Source of the DNA: XYD2-FULL-39-9 sp964363685 | Lineage (GTDB): Bacteria > Patescibacteriota > Patescibacteriia > Magasanikbacterales > GWA2-37-8 | Direction of reading: 5' to 3' | NCBI GenBank assembly: GCA_964363685.1 | Contig: CAYIJG010000068.1 | Location: 1-5,034 of the forward strand | Length of the DNA stretch: 5,034 bases | Part shown: one piece after another, positions 1 through 4,666 of the stretch | Position numbering within the stretch: position 1 is the stretch's first letter | How the letters are laid out: every line of letters begins with the position of its first letter | The notes under the pieces: generated by a model | What the model was told of the DNA's origin: nothing | Seen by the model: the letters and a program-made list of their open reading frames with translations, nothing else | Database searches by the model: none | Program-made: the position numbers and the translations under genes

Positions 1-1178
1 TTAGAAACAAGCCACACTTGAACATTGGTACTATTGGTCACGTTGACCATGGTAAGACAACTTTAACTGCGTCTATTTTAGCAGTTTTGCGCAGTCGCGG
101 CGGAGCCGCTGCGAACAAAGGCATTGACGATTTAGACAAATCTCCAGAGTCTAAAGCTCGCGGTATTACTATTTCTACAGCCCATGTGGAATACGAAACC
201 GAAGCCAGACACTATGCTCACGTTGACTGTCCAGGTCACGCTGACTATGTCAAAAACATGATTACTGGTGCTGCTCAAATGGACGGCGCTATCCTTGTAG
301 TTTCTGCTGCTGACGGACCTATGCCTCAGACCAGAGAACACATTTTGCTTGCTCGTCAGGTAGGTGTGCCTTATATCGTTGTATTTTTGAACAAAGTTGA
401 CCAAGTAACTGACCCAGAATTGATTGACTTGGTTGAAGATGAAGTTCGTGATTTATTAAAGAAATACGGTTTCCCTGGTGATACTACTCCAATAATCCGT
501 GGTTCTGCTTTACAAGCTTTGCAAAACCCAACCGACGAAGCTGCTTCTAAATGCGTTTTAGATTTAATGAAGGCTGTTGATGAATATATTCCTCAACCTC
601 AACGTGATGTAGATAAGCCTTTCCTTATGCCTATTGAAGACGTATTCTCTATTGAAGGCCGCGGTACGGTTGTAACCGGTCGTTTGGAAAGAGGCGTTAT
701 CCATATCAATGATGAAGCGGCTGTTGTAGGTATGGCAGAAGCTATTGGCAAGACTGTTATTACTGGTATTGAAATGTTTAACAAACAGTTGAAAGAAGGT
801 CAGGCTGGCGATAACGTTGGTTTGTTGCTTCGCGGTACCAAGAAAGAAGAAGTAGAACGCGGTATGGTTATTGCCAAGGCCGGTTCTATTACTCCTCACA
901 CTGAATTTGAAGGTCAAGTTTATATTTTAACCAAAGAAGAAGGCGGCAGACACAAACCTTTCTTCAAGGGTTATAAACCGCAATTCTATATCCGTACTAC
1001 CGACGTAACTGGTGAAGTAGAATTACCAGCTGGCACTGAAATGGTTATGCCAGGCGACACTATCGGATTTACCGTCAAATTAATCACTCCAGTAGCTATG
1101 GAAGAAAAGATGAACTTTGCTATCCGTGAAGGTGGCAAGACTGTCGGCTCTGGTGTTGTAACTAAGATTTTAAAATAA
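1..1178 (+). CDS. tuf: Elongation factor Tu (5'-partial)
   Basis: EF-Tu is the cytoplasmic GTPase that carries aminoacyl-tRNA to the ribosomal A site. The reading frame is already open at base 3 and encodes RNKPHLNIGTIGHVDHGKTT. This aligns with EF-Tu from about residue 8, so only about the first seven codons are missing; the TTG at 18 is an internal leucine codon, not the start. The GTPase motifs are all present: the P-loop GHVDHGKT (nt 36-59), switch I RGITI (159-173), DCPGH (225-239), NKVD (390-401) and SAL (504-512). Domain 2 (around PIEDVFSIEGRGTVVTGR) and domain 3 (GGRHKPFFKGYKPQFY through REGGKTVGSGVV) follow without a gap, and the length matches the family. The stop is TAA. The gene lies directly upstream of rpsJ, as in many str/S10 clusters. 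The loop before switch I (DDLDKSPESKARG) replaces the common IDNAPEEKARG but keeps the functional arginine and threonine. Confidence 0.98.
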   Translation, partial: RNKPHLNIGTIGHVDHGKTTLTASILAVLRSRGGAAANKGIDDLDKSPESKARGITISTAHVEYETEARHYAHVDCPGHADYVKNMITGAAQMDGAILVVSAADGPMPQTREHILLARQVGVPYIVVFLNKVDQVTDPELIDLVEDEVRDLLKKYGFPGDTTPIIRGSALQALQNPTDEAASKCVLDLMKAVDEYIPQPQRDVDKPFLMPIEDVFSIEGRGTVVTGRLERGVIHINDEAAVVGMAEAIGKTVITGIEMFNKQLKEGQAGDNVGLLLRGTKKEEVERGMVIAKAGSITPHTEFEGQVYILTKEEGGRHKPFFKGYKPQFYIRTTDVTGEVELPAGTEMVMPGDTIGFTVKLITPVAMEEKMNFAIREGGKTVGSGVVTKILK

Positions 1179-1188
1179 TTAATAATGA

Positions 1189-1216
1189 CCCCCGAGCCGT
1201 AGCTACGGCTCGGGGG
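1189..1216. repeat. Perfect 28-bp GC-rich palindrome between tuf and rpsJ
   Basis: The 14-nt arm CCCCCGAGCCGTAG is followed at once by its exact reverse complement CTACGGCTCGGGGG. As RNA it would form a 12-bp, very GC-rich stem with the 4-nt loop AGCU. It begins 10 nt after the tuf stop and ends 12 nt before the rpsJ ATG. Its roughly 79% G+C contrasts sharply with the A/T-rich flanks. The downstream T content (CGTTTGCTCTTT) is interrupted and weak, so it could be an inefficient tuf terminator, an mRNA-stabilising or processing hairpin, or a REP-like palindromic repeat. The structure is certain; its function is not. Confidence 0.8.
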
Positions 1217-1228
1217 CGTTTGCTCTTT

Positions 1229-1585
1229 ATGAAAGATACTCACACAACTAAAAAAACAGCCACTACCGCCACTGAAGAAGTTAGCACTCGTATTAGAATT
1301 AAGGTGCGCGCTTACGATAACAAAATTATCGATCAAGCCGTCAAGAACATAATTGAAACGGCACAGAGACACGGCGCTACTATCGTTGGTCCAATTCCAT
1401 TACCAACTGAAAAGACCAAATTTACCGTTAATCGTTCTACTTTTGTGCACAAAGACGCTCGTGAACAATTTGAGATGAGAGTTCATAAACGTTTGATTGA
1501 TATTATCAACCCTAATGCCAAAACTGTAGACGCTTTGATGAGTCTGCAGGTACCAGCTGGAGTTGATATCGAGATAAAGATGTAA
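1229..1585 (+). CDS. rpsJ: 30S ribosomal protein S10
   Basis: S10 is a 30S head protein; in many bacteria it also serves as the NusE antitermination factor. The product is 118 residues against about 103 in E. coli. The core starts near residue 20 (TRIRIKVRAYDNKIIDQAV). It includes the hallmark GPIPLPTEKTKFTVNRS (54-70), VHKDAREQFEMRVHKRLIDI and KTVDALMSLQVPAGVDIEIK at the C-terminus. The first 19 residues form a Thr/Lys-rich extension (TTKKTATTATEE) absent from E. coli S10. ATG at 1229 is chosen; an in-frame TTG at 1220 would add only three residues and lies closer to the palindrome. No Shine-Dalgarno motif precedes the ATG; the run of G at 1212-1216 belongs to the hairpin. No promoter is seen between tuf and this gene, so it is probably expressed by read-through from tuf. 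The stop is TAA, four nt before the promoter of the next operon. Confidence 0.96.
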   Translation: MKDTHTTKKTATTATEEVSTRIRIKVRAYDNKIIDQAVKNIIETAQRHGATIVGPIPLPTEKTKFTVNRSTFVHKDAREQFEMRVHKRLIDIINPNAKTVDALMSLQVPAGVDIEIKM

Positions 1586-1588
1586 CCC

Positions 1589-1617
1589 TTGACAGGCCAG
1601 AAATATTGTAGTAAAAT
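1589..1617 (+). promoter_or_regulatory. Sigma70-type promoter for the rplC operon
   Basis: A perfect -35 hexamer TTGACA (1589-1594) is followed after exactly 17 nt by the -10 hexamer TAAAAT (1612-1617, five of six consensus bases). Transcription would be expected to start around 1623-1626. It lies immediately after the rpsJ stop and before a 332-nt region without any gene, which is where an independent promoter for rplC and the following genes would make sense. No TG extension precedes the -10. The match to consensus is direct; activity is inferred. Confidence 0.8.
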
Positions 1618-1659
1618 CTAGATAACTAAAAATAGTTGATTTTAGCCAAGTAAATAAGA

Positions 1660-1701
1660 TTTTTGCCCGCCTTCGCTAAAGCTTCGGCGAGGTGAAAAAA
1701 A
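1660..1701 (+). repeat. GC-rich bulged hairpin flanked by T and A tracts
   Basis: CGCCT, bulged T, CGC (1668-1676) pairs with GCGAGGTG (1687-1694), giving eight pairs including one G-U around a 10-nt loop. The T5 tract just before (1660-1664) can pair with the A7 tract just after (1695-1701), extending the stem across an internal loop. The T tract lies upstream and the A tract downstream on both strands, so this is not an intrinsic terminator in either orientation. The block is much richer in G+C than the surrounding leader. It may be part of the leader fold or an inserted REP-like palindromic element. Confidence 0.5.
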
Positions 1702-1769
1702 CATTTACAAGGTTAGAAGAAACTGGAGGAAATTTATTTAAAAATTCACAAATTAAGCCATTCTAAAAT

Positions 1770-1784
1770 TCCTTAAAGTAAGGA
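1770..1784 (+). other. Small hairpin in the rplC leader
   Basis: TCCTTA (1770-1775) pairs with TAAGGA (1779-1784) around a 3-nt loop, AAG. It abuts the larger hairpin that starts at 1786, so the two could stack end to end. Its CCTT strand can instead pair with AAGG at 1709-1712, which would be part of a competing fold. It is a short stem and only moderately convincing alone. Confidence 0.4.
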
Positions 1785-1785
1785 T

Positions 1786-1813
1786 GTTCGCTTGGATATA
1801 AATTTGGGCGAAC
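1786..1813 (+). other. 12-bp RNA hairpin with four consecutive G-U pairs
   Basis: GTTCGC (1786-1791) pairs perfectly with GCGAAC (1808-1813). The stem continues inward through TTGG (1792-1795) against TTGG (1804-1807), which pair only as RNA through four consecutive wobble pairs, then AT (1796-1797) with AT (1802-1803), closed by an ATAA loop (1798-1801). All twelve positions pair in RNA, but only eight would in DNA, which points to a structure that acts as transcript. It sits about 170 nt after the predicted transcription start and 11 nt before the terminator stem. It could be a protein-binding element of the leader. Confidence 0.6.
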
Positions 1814-1824
1814 AAACAAGAAGG

Positions 1825-1880
1825 CTAGAAACGAAAACGTGATTAAGTAAGATTAATTTCGCTGTCGTTTCTAGTTTTTT
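1825..1880 (+). terminator. Intrinsic terminator / attenuator upstream of rplC
   Basis: CTAGAAACGA (1825-1834) pairs perfectly with TCGTTTCTAG (1865-1874) and is followed directly by six T residues (1875-1880). The 30-nt interior can form a second stem, ATTAA (1842-1846) with TTAAT (1853-1857), with partial pairing between. The layout of stem plus T tract is that of a Rho-independent terminator. It ends 37 nt before the rplC start codon, downstream of the 1589-1617 promoter and with no convincing promoter after it. It therefore most likely acts as a conditional attenuator inside the leader. A less likely reading is that it ends the tuf-rpsJ transcript and rplC starts from a weak promoter just upstream of its ATG. 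Confidence 0.72.
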
Positions 1881-1917
1881 AATTAAGACTTATCTCGTAT
1901 ATCTGGATATTACTAGT

Positions 1918-2631
1918 ATGAAATTTATTCTAGGCAAAAAAATAGGAATGACTCAGGTGTTTTTGGCAAACGGTATCGTTGTGCCTGTCACTAAAGTGCA
2001 AGCTGGTCCTTGCCAAATAGTTGAAGTACGAGAAAATAAAAAAGCTGGCACAAAAGCTGTGCAAATTGGTTTTGACGAAACAAAAGAAAGCCGATTAAGT
2101 AAACCAAAACTCGGTCATTTGAAAGATTTGGATAAAGTAAGAAATTTAAGAGATTTTAAAGTTGATAATAACGCTGAAGTAAAAAGAGGTGACGCAATCA
2201 CAGTTGAAACTTTTACAGTTGGTGACAAGATAAATGTTGTCGGTGAATCCAAAGGTAAGGGTTTTGCCGGTGTAGTTAAACGTCATCATTTCCGCGGTGG
2301 TCCTGCTTCTCACGGTCATAAAGATAACTTGCGTATGCCTGGTTCTATCGGAGCCGGTGGTGTGCAGAGAGTTTTCAAAGGTATGAGAATGGGCGGACAT
2401 ATGGGTACAGACCGAGTGACTATCAAGAATCTTGAAATCGTGCAAGTTCACCCTGAAACAAATATTTTATATATCAAAGGCGCAGTGCCAGGCGCAAGAA
2501 ATGGTTTGCTTATGATTAGTGGTGAAGGCGAGTTGAAATTAAATGTGGCAAATCAAGTTGTTCCTGCTCAAGCAGAACCAGCTATTGAAGTCGTTATCGA
2601 AAATCAATCAAGTAATGAAGTTCAAGCATAA
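1918..2631 (+). CDS. rplC: 50S ribosomal protein L3
   Basis: L3 is an early-assembly 50S protein that binds the 3' end of 23S rRNA and reaches toward the peptidyl-transferase centre. The product is 237 residues. It starts with the typical MKFILGKKIGMTQVF and holds the conserved block SKGKGFAGVVKRHHFRGG (111-128), the SHGHK segment, PGSIG, RVFKGMRMGGHMG (151-163) and the C-terminal ILYIKGAVPGARNGLLMI (183-200). After residue 200 there is a tail of about 37 residues rich in Val, Glu, Gln and Asn, making it longer than E. coli L3 (209). The glutamine methylated by PrmB in E. coli L3 is not evident: the local sequence is SIGAGGVQRVFKG, as in many other bacteria. The ATG at 1918 is the only sensible start and has no Shine-Dalgarno motif. 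It is the first gene after the leader and attenuator; rplD follows after 8 nt. Confidence 0.98.
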   Translation: MKFILGKKIGMTQVFLANGIVVPVTKVQAGPCQIVEVRENKKAGTKAVQIGFDETKESRLSKPKLGHLKDLDKVRNLRDFKVDNNAEVKRGDAITVETFTVGDKINVVGESKGKGFAGVVKRHHFRGGPASHGHKDNLRMPGSIGAGGVQRVFKGMRMGGHMGTDRVTIKNLEIVQVHPETNILYIKGAVPGARNGLLMISGEGELKLNVANQVVPAQAEPAIEVVIENQSSNEVQA

Positions 2632-2639
2632 TATATATT

Positions 2640-3272
2640 ATGAAGACTAAAGTCTACAATTTAGAAGGTAAAGAAACCGGAGAAATGAATCTTTCCGAAG
2701 ATATTTTTGGAATTAAAATAAAACCGGAAGTTGTGCACGAAGTTTTTGTAGCTTTAACCAATAACCAAAGAGAACCATGGGCTGATACCAAAGGTAAAGG
2801 TGAAGTTCGTGGTGGTGGTAAGAAGCCTTGGCAACAAAAAGGTACCGGTCGCGCCAGACATGGATCTATTCGTTCTCCAATCTGGAAGGGCGGCGGCGTC
2901 ACTTTTGGCCCATTATCTATTCGCAATTATAAAACTAAAATTAATAAAAAAATCAAAAAGTTGGCTACCAAGATGTGTTTGGCAGACCGCGCTCAAAATG
3001 ATTCTTTCTTGGTGGTTGAAGATTTCAATTTTTCCGAACCAAAAACAAAATTATTTGTAAAATTTATTGCCGCTTTACCAAAAAAATTCAAATCATTTTT
3101 GGTGCTTACTCCTGGTAAAAATGACAACTTGATCAGAATGACCAGAAATTTGAAATCAATCCAAACTACCAGAATCGAAGATGTAAATGTGATGGATTTA
3201 TTATCTCATACCGCAGTGATTATCAATAAATCAGGCGTAGAAAAATTAGAAACCGCTTTTAGTAAAATTTAG
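2640..3272 (+). CDS. rplD: 50S ribosomal protein L4
   Basis: L4 is a 50S protein whose long loop lines the peptide exit tunnel; in E. coli it also represses its own S10 operon by binding the leader. The product is 210 residues (E. coli 201). The signature loop spans roughly residues 50-91, with EVRGGGKKPWQQKGTGRARH, GSIRSPIWKGGG and VTFGP. The C-terminal half has the usual alternating fold, seen in DSFLVVEDF, FKSFLVLTPGKND and VNVMDLLSHTAVIINKSGVEKLE. The start ATG follows the rplC stop by only 8 nt of pure A/T (TATATATT), so there is no Shine-Dalgarno motif. The stop is TAG. Its place as second gene behind a structured leader makes L4 a natural, but unproven, candidate for autogenous control here. 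Confidence 0.98.
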   Translation: MKTKVYNLEGKETGEMNLSEDIFGIKIKPEVVHEVFVALTNNQREPWADTKGKGEVRGGGKKPWQQKGTGRARHGSIRSPIWKGGGVTFGPLSIRNYKTKINKKIKKLATKMCLADRAQNDSFLVVEDFNFSEPKTKLFVKFIAALPKKFKSFLVLTPGKNDNLIRMTRNLKSIQTTRIEDVNVMDLLSHTAVIINKSGVEKLETAFSKI

Positions 3273-3280
3273 TTTATTAT

Positions 3281-3781
3281 ATGGGTTTGTTAAACAACTG
3301 GTTACATAAGAAAGAGAAGGATCAGCTCAAAGACGCGAGTGAGAAAAAAACTTCGAAAGTTTTGGTTGCTAAAGAAAAGACTGTTAAAGCTACAACAAAG
3401 CATGTTGGCCATAATCATGATGAAGAAAAAGTTTCTAAAACTAAAAAGGAAAAAGAAGCTGAGCCAGTTAAAAGTAAATTGAAATTATCCAACCATAGTA
3501 CTGCTTATAAAGTTTTGGTAAAACCTTTGGTTACCGAAAAGAGCGCGATTGCCGAAAGTAAAAACAAATATAGTTTTATTGTTAACCGCAACGCTAATAA
3601 GAACCAAGTAAGAGAAGCAGTTGCTGAAATTTATGGAGTTAAAGCCATCAAAGTAAATATTGTAAATACAGACGGACGTCCAATGCGTTTTGGCAGATCA
3701 ATGGGAAGACGCAGTGATTATAAAAAAGCAATTGTAACTTTGCCTGTTGGCTCTACAATTGATATTCATGCAGGAGTTTAA
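3281..3781 (+). CDS. rplW: 50S ribosomal protein L23 with long N-terminal extension
   Basis: L23 sits at the exit of the peptide tunnel and is the docking site for trigger factor and SRP. The product has 166 residues, against about 100 in E. coli. The L23 core covers roughly residues 75-166: YKVLVKPLVTEKSAIAE, YSFIVNRNANKNQVREAVAE, IYGVKAIKVNIVNTDG, RFGRSMGRRSDYKKAIVTL. The first 70 or so residues are an extra segment starting MGLLNNWLHKKEKDQLKD, then Lys/Glu/Ser/Thr-rich, low in hydrophobics and probably disordered, with a His cluster HVGHNHDEE (41-49). The ATG at 3281 is 8 nt (TTTATTAT) after the rplD stop, matching the spacing of the neighbouring genes. This supports the long form over an internal start, and no in-frame ATG occurs before the core. 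The stop is TAA. Confidence 0.95.
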   Translation: MGLLNNWLHKKEKDQLKDASEKKTSKVLVAKEKTVKATTKHVGHNHDEEKVSKTKKEKEAEPVKSKLKLSNHSTAYKVLVKPLVTEKSAIAESKNKYSFIVNRNANKNQVREAVAEIYGVKAIKVNIVNTDGRPMRFGRSMGRRSDYKKAIVTLPVGSTIDIHAGV

Positions 3782-3789
3782 TATTATTT

Positions 3790-4635
3790 ATGCCAATTAA
3801 GATTTATAAACCAACCAGTGACGGAAGACGACATTCAAGTGTGGATGCTTTTTCTGATATTACCAAATATAAACCGGAGAAATCTTTAATTGTTCGTTTG
3901 AAATCTCATGCCGGACGCAACAATCAAGGTGTCATTACTGTTAGACATCAAGGTGGCGGTGTTAAACAATTTTATCGTTTAGTTGATTTTAAATTACAAA
4001 AATTTGATATTGAAGCGGCTGTTTTAACTATTGAATATGACCCAAGTCGCGGTCCTCGTATTTCCTTAGTGCAATATACAGATGGTGTGAAGGCTTATAT
4101 TTTGGCTCCAGAAGGACTCAAAGTTGGTGACAAGATTATTTCATCTAAAAATGCAATTGAAGCTAAACTTGGCGCTCGCATGCCTCTCGGATTTATCCCT
4201 GTTGGTATGTTTGTTCACAATTTAGAACTTACTCCAGGCAAAGGCGGTCAATTGGTCCGTGGCGCTGGACTAGGAGCTCAAATTTTGGGAATTGAAGAAG
4301 ATTATGTTTTGGTAAAATTACCATCTGGAGAAGTAAGAAAAGTTTTGAAAGAATGTACCGCTTCTGTGGGAACTATGGGAAATGCCGATTACGCTTTGAT
4401 TCGTTGGGGTAAGGCTGGCAGAAACCGAATGCGTGGTATTCGTCCTCGTGTAAACGGTAAGAACATGAACCCTGTTGATCACCCACACGGTGGTGGTGAG
4501 GGTCATAACCCAATCGGTCAAAAGAGAGGTCCACAAACTGTATATGGTAAGCCTGCTAGAGGTGTTAAGACTCGTAAGCCTAGCAAGTGGAGTGATAAAT
4601 TTGTGGTCAAGTCTCGTAAAATAAAGTCTAAATAA
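3790..4635 (+). CDS. rplB: 50S ribosomal protein L2
   Basis: L2 is a primary 23S rRNA-binding protein needed for subunit joining and peptidyl-transferase activity. The product has 281 residues (E. coli 273). The N-terminal OB-like domain includes KIYKPTSDGRRHSSVDAF, HAGRNNQGVITVRHQGGGVK (40-59) and the IEYDPSRGPRISLVQY block (81-96). The SH3-like domain includes MPLGFIPVGMFVHNLELTPG, KGGQLVRGAG and the C-terminal signature RGIRPRVNGKNMNPVDHPHG (215-234) followed by GGEG. His231 matches the functionally important E. coli His229. The tail is basic (SRKIKSK). The start ATG follows the rplW stop by 8 nt of A/T (TATTATTT), again without a Shine-Dalgarno motif. The stop is TAA. Confidence 0.98.
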   Translation: MPIKIYKPTSDGRRHSSVDAFSDITKYKPEKSLIVRLKSHAGRNNQGVITVRHQGGGVKQFYRLVDFKLQKFDIEAAVLTIEYDPSRGPRISLVQYTDGVKAYILAPEGLKVGDKIISSKNAIEAKLGARMPLGFIPVGMFVHNLELTPGKGGQLVRGAGLGAQILGIEEDYVLVKLPSGEVRKVLKECTASVGTMGNADYALIRWGKAGRNRMRGIRPRVNGKNMNPVDHPHGGGEGHNPIGQKRGPQTVYGKPARGVKTRKPSKWSDKFVVKSRKIKSK

Positions 4636-4666
4636 TTCCCAATAAAATAATAAGTTAATTATAAGT

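Larger units (their letters stand above)
1624..1917 (+). promoter_or_regulatory. Long structured 5' leader of the rplC operon (putative attenuator)
   Basis: About 290 nt between the predicted transcription start and the rplC ATG contain no credible open reading frame but many complementary segments. In order these are: a small AACTA/TAGTT hairpin (1624-1637), a GC-rich bulged hairpin (1668-1694), a possible long-range stem (AAGG plus TTAGAA at 1709-1718 with TTCTAA at 1761-1766 and CCTT at 1771-1774), hairpin TCCTTA/TAAGGA (1770-1784), the 12-bp hairpin at 1786-1813, and a terminator (1825-1880). Some of these are mutually exclusive, as expected for a switching leader. Ribosomal-protein operons are often controlled by such leaders; the E. 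coli S10 operon, for example, is controlled by L4, whose gene is second here. I recognise no known leader family in it. The call rests on position, promoter, terminator and folding potential by eye. Confidence 0.6.

Noticed and set aside
18..20. TTG as the start codon of tuf
   Set aside because: The frame is open upstream to base 3 and encodes RNKPH, which matches the EF-Tu N-terminus; the TTG encodes an internal leucine and the gene is cut by the window edge.
132..404. Open frame on the minus strand within tuf, and similar antisense frames within rplC, rplD, rplB and rpsS
   Set aside because: They are shadows of strongly conserved genes, with no recognisable protein features and no intergenic promoter.
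1220..1222. In-frame TTG as an earlier start for rpsJ
   Set aside because: It would add only three residues, lies four nt from the palindrome, and an ATG is available at 1229.
986..1372. Minus-strand frame crossing the tuf-rpsJ junction
   Set aside because: It runs through the coding regions and the palindrome with no plausible protein motifs.
1736..1741. ATT start followed by TAA downstream of GGAGG as a start-stop element
   Set aside because: ATT initiation is rare and the element would encode one residue; nothing else supports it.
1784..1801. Five-codon ORF (ATG to TAA, MFAWI) in the leader as a leader peptide
   Set aside because: It is very short, has no run of a regulatory amino acid, no convincing ribosome binding site, and lies within the two stable hairpins; chance is more likely.
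1883..1913. Possible weak promoter just before rplC (TTAAGA with TATTAC or TATATC near -10)
   Set aside because: Poor matches and wrong spacing; the -10 would almost touch the ATG. The 1589-1617 promoter is far better.
1586..1917. tRNA, CRISPR array or small protein gene in the long gap
   Set aside because: No cloverleaf, no regularly spaced repeats, and no ORF of convincing length; the gap is better explained as promoter, leader and terminator.
2800..3060. 86-codon open frame overlapping rplD in another frame
   Set aside because: It lies wholly inside L4, shows no family features, and reads as an out-of-frame shadow.
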